From contig CAUYUJ010017638.1 in the NCBI GenBank assembly GCA_963575745.1, positions 1 through 64,000 of the forward strand: a stretch of 64,000 nt of DNA, written 5' to 3'. The notes under the pieces are model-generated. The model saw only the letters and a program-made list of their open reading frames with translations. It did not search any database and was not told the origin of the DNA. This DNA comes from Prorocentrum cordatum. Taxonomy: Eukaryota; Sar; Dinophyceae; Prorocentrales; Prorocentraceae. This document shows positions 18,850 to 27,974 of this stretch, piece after piece (the first letter of the stretch is position 1; each line of letters begins with the position of its first letter). Both the position numbers and the translations under genes were made by a program.

Positions 18850-21487
18850 TTCCCGGATAGCTCCTTGGAGGGCTGAGGGTTTCAGATAAGAAGCCGGCGG
18901 TGGGTGGTGCGGAGCACACGCCCACCTCTGCCGGTCCACGGTTCTCGCAGCGCCCTGCCGGAGGTTGCAGCGGGTCCGGGAGCGTGGCTTCCTAGCGTTT
19001 CCCAATACGCGTGGCTCCAGGGTGCGCGAAGCGCTTCGGCAGAGCTTCGGAAGAGCTTCGGCAGTTCTTCCAGGCTCCTAGGCAGATCTTCCTTGCGCGC
19101 TTTGCAGGGCCCCATGCATCGTAAACGGCGCCCCTGCAAGCGTCTCCTGCGAGGTTTCCAGCGTCCCGCGCATCGTTTCAGGCGGCCTGGCAGAGGTCCC
19201 CGTGCGGCGTTCCGCGCTTGGCTTCGCTATCCGGGTTTTCCCGGATAGCTCCTTGGAGAGCTGAGGGTTTCAGATAAGAAGCTGGAGGTGGGTGGTGAGG
19301 GAGACACGCCCACCTCCGCCGGTCCACGATGCTCGCAGCAGGTTGCCGGAACCGGCAGCGGGTCCGGGAGCGTGGCTTCCTAGCGTTTCCCAATACGCGT
19401 GGCTCCAGGGTGCGCGAAGCGCTTCGGCAGAGCTTCGGAAGAGCTTCGGCAGTTCTTCCAGGCTCCTAGGCAGATCTTCCTTGCGCGCTTTGCAGGGCCC
19501 CACGCATCGTAAACGGCGCCCCTGCAAGCGACTCCTGCGAGGTTTCCAGCGTCCCGCGCATCGTTTCAGGCGGCCTGGCAGAGGTCCCCGTGCGGCGTTC
19601 CGCGCTTGGCTTCGCTATCCGGGTTTTCCCGGATAGCTCCTTGGAGAGCTGAGGGTTTCAGATAAGAAGCTGGAGGTGGGTGGTGAGGGAGACACGCCCA
19701 CCTCCGCCGGTCCACGATGCTCGCAGCAGGTTGCCGGAACCGGCAGCGGGTCCGGGAGCGTGGCTTCCTAGCGTTTCCCAATACGCGTGGCTCCAGGGTG
19801 CGCGAAGCGCTTCGGCAGAGCTTCGGAAGAGCTTCGGCAGTTCTCCCAGGCACCTAGGCAGATCTTCCTTGCGCGCTTTGCAGGGCCCCACGCATCGTAA
19901 ATGGCGCCCCTGCAAGCGTCTCCTGCGAGGTTTCCAGCGTCCCGCGCATCGTCTCAGGCGGCCTCGCAGAGGTCCCCGTGCGGCGTTCCGCGCTTGGCTT
20001 CGCTATCCGGGTTTCGAACGCTTACAAGTTCCCGGATAGCTCCTTGGAGAGCTGAGGGTTTCAGATAAGAAGCCGGCGGTGGGTGGTGGGGAGCACACGC
20101 GCACCTCCGCCGGTCCACGATCCCCGGAGCAACTCGCCGGAGTTCGCAGCGTGTCCGGGAGCGTGGCTTGCTAGCGTTTCCCAATACGCGTGGCTCCAGG
20201 GTGCGCGAAGCGCTTCGGCAGAGCTTCGGAAGAGCTTCGGCAGTTCCCGGATAGCTCCTTGAGAGCTGAGGGTTTCAGATAAGAAGCCGGCGGTGGGTGG
20301 TGAGGAGCACACGCCTACCTCCGCCGCTCCACGATCCTCGCAGCAACTTGCCGGTCCCGGCAGCGTGTTCCGGGGGCTCTCCATGCACGCGTCCACGCGT
20401 GCCTGCACGCGTGCAGGCACGCGTGGAAGCGTCGCTGGCAGCGTTCCAGGAGCGCTTCAGGAGACCTCTCCAGAGCGTTCAAGGAGAGCTCTCCAGAGTA
20501 TTCCTTGCGCGCTTTGCAGAGCCCCCGCATCGTAAACGGCGCTCCTGCAAGCGCCTCCTGCGAGGTTTCCAGCGTCCCGCGCATCGTTTTCGGCGGCCTG
20601 GCAGAGGCCCCCGTGCGGCGTTCCGCGCTTGGCTTCGCTATCCGGGTTTTGGACGCTTACAAGTTCTTCCAGGCTCCTAGGCAGATCTTCCTTGCGCGGT
20701 TTGCAGGGTCCCACGCATTGAAAACAGCGCCCCTGTAAGCGTCTCCTGCGAGGTTGCCAGCGTACCGCGCATCGTTTCAGGCGGCCTGGCAGAGATCCCC
20801 GTGCGGCGTTCCGCGCTTGGCTTCGCTATCCGGGTTTCGGACGCATACCAGTTCCCGGATAGCTCCTTGGAGAGCTAAGGGCTTAAGATTAGAAGCCGGA
20901 CGGTGGTGGTGCCCGCCAGGAGCTCCTCCACGGCGGCCCACGCTCGTCGCAGAAACTTGCCGGAACTTGCAGCGGGTCCGGGAGCGTGGCTTCCTAGCGT
21001 TTCCCAATACGCGTGGCTCCAGGGTGCGCGAAGCGCTTCGGCAGAGCTTCGGCAGAGCTTCGCCAGTGCTCGCAGGCTCCTAGGCAGATCTTCCTTGCGC
21101 GCTTTGCAGGGCCCCACGCAACGTAAACGCCGCCCGAGCAAGCGTCTCCTCCCAGGTTTCCAGCGTCCCGCGCATCGTTTCAGGCGGCCTGGCAGAGGTT
21201 CCCGTGCGGCGTTCCGCGCTTCGCTTCGCTATCCGGGTTTTTGACGCTTAGAAGTTCCCGGATAGCTCCTTGAGAGCAGAGGGTTTCAGATAAGAAGCCG
21301 GCTCTGGGTGGTGAGGTGGACACGCCCACCTCCGGCGGTCCACGATCGTCGCAGCAGCTTGCCGGAACCGGCAGCGGGTCCGGGAGCGAGGCTTCCTAGA
21401 GCTTCGGCAGTTCTTCCAGGCTCCTAGGCAGATCTTCCTTGCGGCTTTGCAGGGCCCCACGCATCGTAAACGACGCCCCTGCAAGCA
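18850..21487 (+). repeat. N2 tandem array
   Basis: N2 starts (TTCCCGGATAGCTCC) lie at about 18850, 19238, 19625, 20029, 20244, 20852 and 21254. The units at 19238 and 19625 are almost identical, and adjacent copies overlap at CTATCCGGGTTTTCCCGGATA. The unit at 20244 contains an N-type ACGCGT palindrome, showing N/N2 recombination. Every unit has long open frames on both strands (for example MQGRRLRCVGPCKARKEDLP in reverse), but these recur in every intact and broken copy and no start or stop is conserved. Confidence 0.85.
20393..20426. other. Perfect 34-bp palindrome with three ACGCGT sites
   Basis: CCACGCGTGCCTGCA and its exact inverse meet at a central ACGCGT. Slightly imperfect versions occupy the same position in most N copies (for example near 14719, 15510 and 18320). 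Confidence 0.95.
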
Positions 21488-21575
21488 TTAATGTGTCCTG
21501 ACAATTGATGTACAAAAACAGAGCTCTACGAGGTCCCCGGCGGTAGCCAGGTTGACGGTTTACCGCCGGTTCCAG
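21488..21575 (+). repeat. U2 3' end with hairpin C
   Basis: GAGCTCTACGAGGTCCCC, then a hairpin C copy (CGGTAGCC on the left arm) and CCGGTTCCAG. Confidence 0.7.
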
Positions 21576-22684
21576 ACACAGGAATCTTCGGAAACACCAG
21601 ACGCGCCTGTCTGTCGCATTCAGAGGCCTGAACTCGGTCTGGTACTCGAGCTGAGTTTAGGAAACTATTCGTTTTGTGTGAGTTATCTTCAGAGATGCTG
21701 TTGATTAGCGCACGTAACTCGGGCTGTAGCAGAGCTACAGAGCTCGTAGAGAAGACAATCCAGAAGCACCAGGGGGCGGGCTGTTGCATCGAGAGGTTTG
21801 AAATCGCTTGGGCTGAAAAACTATTCGTCCTCTGCAATTCATTTCCTACATTATATATAGTCTGGAAGCTCTACAAGCGGTTTACCGCCGGCGCCCAGTT
21901 TTGGTCGGTTAAAAATTTTGTTCAGCTCGATCGGGTGAATATTACTATCGAAACGCACTGTGGCGGGATCGGCCGTTTTCAGTCATCTTGCTACGCGCTG
22001 ACGGTTTTCTGAACATAACTCGAGCTTTAAAACAGCTACGGAGCTGGTAAGCACAGCTAATCGAAGTAGAATGATTAGGCGCGTTTGTCTGTTGAATTCA
22101 GAGGTCTGAACTCGGTCTGTTAGCTGAGCTAGGTCCGCAAACCTATTCGTATTATTCGAGTCATCTTGAGGAACTCTCGGTTTTCTGTACTTAACTCGAG
22201 CTGTAGGACAGCTACAGAGCTGGTATTTACAGAAACCGATCCAAAATGATCAGTTGCGTTTGTATGTCGAATCCAGAGCTCTCAACTCGGTCTGCTGCCC
22301 GATCTAGAATCGCGAAATTTCGTATTGGTCGAGTCATCTTGAGAAGTGCTCTTGTTTTTCTTTTACTCAACTTGCGCTGAGGGAGGCTACAGTGCTTGTT
22401 GTCACAGGAATCGCCTGCCAAATCCAGAGCTCGGAACTCGGTCTGCTTCCCGAACTAGGTCCGCAAAACTATTGTATTTTTCGAATCATCCTGAGAGGTG
22501 CTGTCGGTTTCCTCGGGCTGTAGGGGGGCTGCAGGGCTGGTAATGACAGGAGTTGATTCGCAGACATCAGACGCCCGCCTGTCGCATTCAGAGGTCAAAA
22601 ATATTCACTATAAGTCGGAATGTTGGCAGGTGCTGTCGGTTTTCTGAACTTAAGTCGAGCTGGGAAGCTCTACGAGTCCCCCGG
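21576..22684 (+). repeat. Two S copies, the second holding a retroelement insertion
   Basis: A short S fragment ends with a hairpin A that has lost its left arm (AAGCTCTACAAGCGGTTTAC). A second S follows from about 21899, with GTACTTAACTCGAGC-type monomers, and reaches GAGTCCCCCGG at 22684. There the retroelement begins. Its 3' half-hairpin reappears at 24401. Confidence 0.8.
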
Positions 22685-22772
22685 CTCAAGAAAATCTCGG
22701 CTCAAGGCGCTTGACATTTGATCCCCTCTGCCTGGGTAACCTCCAGTGGGATCGAGTGCGCGTCAGGGAGTC

Positions 22773-22943
22773 ACACGTTTGTCGCCTAGAGTGATATTGC
22801 ACTGCCATTCATTTGACACGTTTGATCGCCTTGAGTGGTCTTCAATTGATTTGTTTTACACGTTTGTCGCCTAGAGTGATATTGCGCTGCCATTCATTTG
22901 ACACGTTTGATCGCCTTGAGTTGTCTTCAATTGATTTGTTTTG
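22773..22943 (+). repeat. 85-bp direct duplication in the element's 5' region
   Basis: ACACGTTTGTCGCCTAGAGT starts at 22773 and again at 22858. Within each copy a half-repeat (ACACGTTTGATCGCCTTGAG) repeats the motif, so the core occurs four times. This is a candidate promoter array; copy 2 has the same structure from 33864. Confidence 0.85.
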
Positions 22944-22979
22944 CTGGTGCTTCCGAGGCAGTCTCTGCAATCTTTCGTT

Positions 22980-23975
22980 ATGCCACACGTACGGAGTGCA
23001 AGTGCTCGCATTATGCGTCGGGCGCTGGCTGTTCAAAACGGATACTGTGTGCATTTACCTATTCGTTTGCCTCTGGATTGTTTGGTGCCACCTACGTGTC
23101 TCCCACCACCAGGGCTGGAGCGGGCGACTGTCGATTTGGTTCTAGATTATCTCTTGTTGCGCGATCCACCTGTTGTTAAACGCAGTTTGGAGGAAGAGGA
23201 GGAGGCCGACATTAAGACTGTTTCGGAGAATTTTTCTTGCCGTATGCAGGCTTCTGAATCGCTGGTTCATGTAGATATTGGAGTGCAGGCTTCTGAATCG
23301 CTGGTTGATGTTGGAGTGCAGACGGTTGATGTTGCGGACTTTCATTGTGAAGTCGGCTGTCAGACAGATAGTGTTGTTGGGATGGAGGGAAGAGCTTCAG
23401 GAGTTCTTCTTGGGAAAGTGACTGTGGCGGCGGAGGAGGAGCTGGAGGCACCCTCGAGTGCGGAGTCTTCTCCGAACGTGCAGTCTGATTCTGATAGCCG
23501 CGCCTTGTCGGGAGCGTCCCAGGGGCGTCTGAATCGCCCCGTCACGCTCAATGAGGTATCGAAGGAGTCGCGCCAGAGGACTCGAGGGAGAGATCGTGAC
23601 AAGGTCAAGGGGACATCGACGTGCTCTCAGGCCACCATTGCCGATGTCAAAGCGTGGATTGACGCTGTTGCCAGCATCAACGAGTTGAATGCGATCCAGT
23701 ATTTAAAGAACGGAATGGATTTGTTTGATAAGCTGGTGACAGAACGTGGGTTCCCTACAAAGAAGGCCCAAAAAGATTATGCTCGGAAACTGTATGAGAT
23801 GCTCCAGAATGTGCAAGCGACGCTGGAGGATCTTCTCGGATTCTTCGAGGTGCACAGGTTCTTGACAGGACAAATGAACCGCGCCGAGATGGCCAAGTTT
23901 CTTGAGGTTTCCAAGTGCAGCGATTACCGAATAATATTCTTCGGACGCCCGAGGAGTTTCGACAAGTTGGGATGA
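22980..23975 (+). CDS. Uncharacterised 331-residue protein of the non-autonomous element, copy 1
   Basis: I do not recognise a family. The ATG at 22980 (MPHVRSASAR) is chosen because both copies have it at the same place. Upstream the two copies differ by a single G (GCTGGTGC here, GCTGGGTGC in copy 2), so the longer N-terminal extension open in copy 2 is out of frame here. From N to C: a basic start, a Pro-rich LP segment, an acidic EEEEEAD patch, three spaced motifs GVQAS, GVQTVD and GCQTDS, a Ser/acidic stretch, a basic RQRTRGRDRDKVKG region and a helical C-terminal 130 residues ending RPRSFDKLG. There is no similarity I can see to ORF1 or ORF2 of LINE-A. It may be an RNA-binding or helper protein, but this is a guess. 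Confidence 0.7.
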   Translation: MPHVRSASARIMRRALAVQNGYCVHLPIRLPLDCLVPPTCLPPPGLERATVDLVLDYLLLRDPPVVKRSLEEEEEADIKTVSENFSCRMQASESLVHVDIGVQASESLVDVGVQTVDVADFHCEVGCQTDSVVGMEGRASGVLLGKVTVAAEEELEAPSSAESSPNVQSDSDSRALSGASQGRLNRPVTLNEVSKESRQRTRGRDRDKVKGTSTCSQATIADVKAWIDAVASINELNAIQYLKNGMDLFDKLVTERGFPTKKAQKDYARKLYEMLQNVQATLEDLLGFFEVHRFLTGQMNRAEMAKFLEVSKCSDYRIIFFGRPRSFDKLG

Positions 23976-24354
23976 AGCTATTCGTGCGCACTTGTATGCA
24001 ACTGTCGGTTTAAGAACAGCGAAGGCTGTAATGCTTGTATCTCACCTGTTCTTGTTTTCCTCACTTTATCTCTCTGTTTGACCTCTCGCTGGAGCCATGA
24101 TGGCTTCACGGCCCGCTGTGGGCCCCACTAAGCGCTTCAGGTGTGTAAAGGGCAGGAGCCCCTCATATTCTTCAGGTGACGTTCTTCCACGGGTTGTTTC
24201 CCCGTCTAATTCGTTGATTACTTCACATGTGACGTTGAGCATGCGCCTCTTGTCATACGGCGGGTTGAACATGCGTATTTCGGACTGGTTTGATGTGAAT
24301 AAGAGTTTGTGCTCACTCACGCCTTGCCTGTTTGGATACGTCCGCTCCTTGCTC

Positions 24355-24382
24355 CGACTAGGCTGGAAAGCCTGCACAGTCG
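24355..24382 (+). other. 3' stem-loop of the non-autonomous element, copy 1
   Basis: CGACT-AGGCT-GGAA-AGCCT-GCAC-AGTCG: outer and inner 5-bp stems, a GNRA-type loop and a 4-base bulge on the 3' side. Identical to the LINE-A stem-loop at 48091-48118. Likely the RT recognition structure. Confidence 0.85.
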
Positions 24383-24400
24383 ACCGCAAAGTCCGCAAAA

Positions 24401-24525
24401 CCAAGGTTGACGGTTTACCGCCGGCGCCCAGTTGGCCGACCCGACCTTAAGAGACAATGTGACGACATGGGGTTGGTTATTCTATCTTTCTGCAAAAGTT
24501 GAAAGTTCGTTTCACAAACAGAGAC
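24401..24525 (+). repeat. Hairpin A remainder and a U1 scrap
   Basis: CCAAGGTTGACGGTTTACCG, then GCGCCCAG|T closes the interrupted S element. It is followed by TTGGCCGACCCGACC and about 80 bases of U1-like sequence. Confidence 0.75.
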
Positions 24526-25421
24526 TGGGCGCCGGCGGTAAACCGTCAACCTTTGTTACAGAGGACGACTAGTTTTTCAGCCCAAGCGATTTCAGACCTC
24601 TCAAGATGACTCTAACAAAAAAACAAACAGTTTCGCAACACAGTTCGAATATCAAACCGAGCTCAGACCTCTGAATGCGACAGGCGGACGCGTCTGATGT
24701 CTCCGAATCGACTCATGTGATTACCAGCCCTGCAACCCCTCCACAGCCCGAGTTAAATGCAGAAAACCGACAGTATCTCTCAGGATGACTCGAAAAATAC
24801 AATAGTTTCGCAGATCTAGTTCGAGAAGCAGGCCGAGTTCCGAGTTTTCGGTTCGACGGACGGACGCGTCTGATGTGTCCGAATCGATTTCTGTGACCCG
24901 CCGCACTGTAGTCCTCTCCCAGCACGAGTTGAGTGCAGAAAATTGAGAGCACTTCTCAAGATGATTCGAATAATACGAATAGTTTCGCAAACCTAGCTCG
25001 GTCAGCAGGCCGAGTTCAGATCTGGATTCAACAGACGAGCGCGCCTGATGATTCTGAATGCGATAGGTGTGCTGACCAGCTCTGTAGCTGCCCTACAGCT
25101 CGAGTTAAGTACCGAAAACCGAGAGCGTCTGTCAAGATGACTCGAATAATACAAATAGGTTTGCGGACCTAGCTCGGCTAGCAGACCGAGTTCAGACCTC
25201 TGAATTCAACAGGCGAACGCGCCTGATGATTCTGAATGCGATAGGTGTGCTGACCAGCTCTGTAGCTGCCCTACAGCTCGAGTTAAGTACAACATACTGA
25301 CAACGCGTATCAAGATGACTCGAAACGGCCGTTCCCGCCGGGACGCTTTTTGGCAGTAAAAGGTACCCGATCGAGCTGAGATCAAGATGGCGAGCGGGAA
25401 TGAGATCGAATATCACGGGAA
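24526..25421 (-). repeat. S element, inverted, 3' part
   Basis: Begins with inverted hairpin A (CTGGGCGCCGGCGGTAAACC) and runs through about five inverted monomers into the inverted S leader (GATCGAATATCACGGGAA). There it is broken by element V; the leader resumes at 26737. Confidence 0.85.
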
Positions 25422-25499
25422 CATGATGGACCCACGAACCCGGAAAGGGATATAGACATGTGGAGCATGGGCACGTTTTCACGATACCCAACGGGGCAA

Positions 25500-25645
25500 C
25501 ACCTCACGAAACATCCCACGAGACACCTCACGAAACATCCCACGAGACACCTCACGAAACATTCCGCGAGACACCTCACGAAACATTCCAGGAGACACCC
25601 CGCGAAACATTCCACGAGACACCCCACGAAACATTCCACGACGAC
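25500..25645. repeat. 24-bp minisatellite, about six units
   Basis: Units of the form CGAAACATYCCACGAGACAC, then CYCA, in tandem with a few substitutions and a constant 24-base period. Confidence 0.9.
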
Positions 25646-25667
25646 AGGCAACCACTCAACCAAGGCG

Positions 25668-26335
25668 GTGTGGTCGTGCTGGGGAGTGGTCGTGCTGGGG
25701 TGTGGTCGTGCTGGGGGGTGGTCGTGCTGGGGTGTGGTCGTGCTGGGGGGGTGGTCGTGCTGGGGGGTGGTTGTGCTGGGGCGTGGTCGTGCTGGGGCGT
25801 GGTCGTGCTGGGGCGTGGTCGTGCTGGGGTGTGGTCGTGCTGGGGTGTGGTCGTGCTGTGGTGAGGTCGTGCTGGGGTGTGGTCGTGCTGGGGTGTGGTC
25901 TTGCTGGGGTGGGTCGTGCTGGGGTGGGGTCGTGCTGGGTGTGGTCGTGCTGGGGTCGTGCTGTGGTCGTGCTGGCTGGGGTGTCGTGCAGTGGTCGTGC
26001 TGGGGTGGTCGTGCTGGGGGGTGGTCGTGCTGGGGGGGTGGTCGTGCTGGGGGGTGGTCGTGCTGGGGCGTGGTCGTGCTGGGGCGTGGTCGTGCTGGGG
26101 CGTGGTCGTGCTGGGGTGTGGTCGTGCTGTGGTGAGGTCGTGCTGGGGTGTGGTCGTGCTGGGGTGTGGTCTTGCTGGGGTAGGGTCGTGCTGGGGTCGG
26201 GTCGTGCTGGGGTGTGGTCGTGCTGGGGTATGGTCGTGCTGGGGTGGGGTCGTGCTGGGGTGGGGTCGTGCTGGGGTCTGGTCGTGCTGGGGTGTGGTCG
26301 TGCTGGGGTATGGTCGTGCTAGGGTGGGGTCGTGC
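25668..26335. repeat. 16-bp G-rich minisatellite, about 40 units
   Basis: Units of GGTCGTGCTGGGGTGT with variants (GGGC, GGGGG, TGTGGTGA). The block 25745-25910 is repeated closely at 26035-26190, so longer segments have been duplicated as well. Apparent TPARPHPSTTT-type frames on the minus strand are low-complexity. Confidence 0.95.
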
Positions 26336-26610
26336 ATTTCGCTCGAGACATCCTGCCAAAATTCCAGGAAATCGTACAAAAACAAAGGAATTAGTCGAGA
26401 CATCATCGAAATTCCTTCGCGCGGGGCGCTTTTCCGCGTCGCGGTCGGCTCTGCAAAACAAGCGTTTCGCTCGAGACATCCTCGGCAAACTCTGCGGAGC
26501 AAGCGTTTCGCTCGAGACATCCTCAACACACGAAAAAGTGGCCCGCACCCTGTGATTTATCGATCGGGATTTCAAAAACAAGCGTTTCGCTCGAGACATC
26601 CTCAAATTTT
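26335..26610 (+). repeat. Spaced 23-base direct repeats
   Basis: AGCGTTTCGCTCGAGACATC plus CTC occurs at 26461, 26501 and 26581, with a partial copy at about 26337 directly after the minisatellite. Spacers of about 17 and 57 bases differ in sequence. Confidence 0.8.
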
Positions 26611-26736
26611 AATTCGCCGGCCTCCTTCGACCTCGTTATTTATCAGGGAAAAAATTCGCCGGCCTCCTTCAAGTTGGCACCGGGGGACAGGTTTACCTAC
26701 TAAAAGAGAACCCTGGGCTCATGCCCTTTCCGGGAA

Positions 26737-26905
26737 AAAATACTAGAGCTCAAACGAATGGTTGAATTTCGAGAACAAAATTTTCAACCGACCAAAAGTC
26801 ACCAAAAGGTCCGTCGATATTTTTCTTGCCAACTAGCTCTCCAGCGCCCCGGAATTACTCTTAAGCTTCCAGCAATAACTTGCTAAGGGGAGCTCTACGA
26901 GTTAC
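26737..26905 (-). repeat. S leader remainder and D module, inverted
   Basis: AAAATACTAGAGCTCAAACG through CTTGCCAACTAGCTCTCCAG to an inverted D module (CAGCAATAACTTGCTAAGG, AGCTCTACGAGTTAC). This confirms that D is the 5' end of an S element. Confidence 0.8.
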
Positions 26906-27593
26906 TTTTCCCACCTGTAGCGGGTTATGCCGTGTCTGCCAGTTAAATTCCTAGGTCTGTAGCTGTAATATTATTATCAAAAGACTTGAGGGAACCGTCG
27001 GCCGTTTCGGGTCATCTTGGCACGCGTTCACGGTTTGCTGTACTTAACTCGGAATTCGGAACAGCTACAGAGCTGATGCTTACACAAACCAATTCAGAAT
27101 CATCAGGCGCGTTCGTGTGTCCCATCGAGAGGTCTGAACTCGGTCTGCTGCTCGAGCTAGGCCCGCAAAACTATTTGTAATATACAATTATTTTGACGAG
27201 TGTCGTCGGTTTCCCTTAACTGAAGATTTAGAAAGGCTGCAGAGCTGGCTCGAATATAAACCGACCCAGTATCACCCGGCGCGATTTTCCTGGCATCGAG
27301 AGGTCCGAACTCGGTCTGGCAGCTAGGTCCACGAAGTGAAGATGCAAAGTTTTAAAAACATATTTCCCGATATTTCTTCTTCACGCTTGAGAAAGCTTCT
27401 TCCGTGTGCTTCGAGGAGCCCCGCGCCAGAATAGAGCTCTACGAGGCTCCCGGCGGTAACCTGGTTGACGGTTTACCGCCGGATCCCAGTAGTGCCTTCA
27501 AAGCACTTCAGGGGCGCCCCAGGGAGCTCTCTAGGAAATGGCCCCCCCCTCTCCCGAAGGGTCTCTGCTCTCCGGGTTTTGGGCGCTTCCAAG
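26906..27593 (+). repeat. U2, S and N fragments
   Basis: A U2 piece (GCGGGTTATGCCGTGTCTGC) passes into two S monomers at about 26998-27345, then a U2 3' end with hairpin C closing at GGATCCCAG (27488). An N fragment ending TTTTGGGCGCTTCCAAG|T follows. Confidence 0.7.
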
Positions 27594-27974
27594 TACTTCG
27601 ATATCGATGAGCTAGAGGAATTCCGGCGCGGGGTGCAGCTAGTTAGCGAACCCGGCCCGGGCGGGCAATGTGATGACCTGGGGTTGGTTTTTCGAAGATG
27701 GCGAGAGATTTCGAAATTCGTTTTGTAAATTCGAACTTTTATTCTATGCAGTGAATCATGGCGCTTTCGATGGTGCAAATCTGAGGGCCCTAGCTGCAGT
27801 ATTTCGATCAAAACACTACGGGGAACCACCACTGTGTACGACCGAAAACAATATTCCTTTATTTTTCAAGCTGGTATTGAGCAGCGTTTTCTGCTCTCGA
27901 AACCGAATTCGCCTATGCGGAGCTCTACGAGGGTTTCGGCGGTAACCTGGTTGACGGTTTACCGCCGGCTCCCA
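27594..27974 (+). repeat. E + U2 element with hairpin C
   Basis: Close relative of 4231-4628. Starts in a degenerate E (CTTCGATATCGATGAGCTAG) and ends GTTTACCGCCGGCTCCCAG|T. Confidence 0.8.

Larger units (their letters stand above)
22685..24398 (+). mobile_element. Non-autonomous LINE-A-type element, copy 1
   Basis: A 1.7-kb element starting CTCAAGAAAATCTCGGCTC and ending GACCGCAAAGTCCGCAAAA. It has the same first bases as LINE-A (CTCAAGACATCTCGGCTC). It also shares LINE-A's last 60-odd bases, including the 3' stem-loop, and the upstream motif GTGCTCACTCACGCC. It has no endonuclease, RT or RNase H. It carries an 85-bp tandem duplication, one 331-codon frame and a 3' UTR. The target is the left arm of an S-element hairpin A, with about 3-6 target bases missing and no target duplication. 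Copy 2 (33777) is nearly identical. Confidence 0.85.
25422..26736 (-). mobile_element. Element V: 1.3-kb element with internal minisatellites
   Basis: It interrupts the inverted S leader: CACGGGAA on the left and AAAATACTAG on the right rejoin to the usual CACGGGAAAAAATACTAG. Subterminal inverted repeats are CCCGGAAAGGG at 25439-25449 and CCCTTTCCGGG at 26724-26734. Read on the minus strand it starts TTCCCGGAAAGGGCATG and ends CCCTTTCCGGGTTCGTGG plus GTCCATCATG. This is the layout of N elements (TTCCCGGAGAGC...GCTCTCCGGGTTTTGG). Inside are a 24-bp and a 16-bp minisatellite and a spaced 23-base repeat. Its long open frames are minisatellite artefacts. Confidence 0.65.

Noticed and set aside
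18882-21244. Recurrent 80-120-residue frames in N2 copies on both strands
   Set aside because: They appear in every copy of the repeat, including truncated ones, with no conserved start or stop and overlapping antisense frames of similar length.
24097-24450. Second ORF (MMASRPAVGPTKRF...) in the non-autonomous element 3' UTR
   Set aside because: It runs through the 3' tail into host repeat, and the few differences from copy 2 (S/L, L/S, M/I) are all amino-acid-changing; not maintained as coding.
26335-26610. CRISPR-like array (23-base repeats with spacers)
   Set aside because: Only three to four copies, unequal spacers, eukaryotic repeat context and no cas genes.
25382-26746. Minus-strand 407-residue PSTTTPQHD-type frame and plus-strand GVVVLGR-type frames
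   Set aside because: They are translations of the 16-bp minisatellite; sixteen cycles through all frames and the unit lacks stops.
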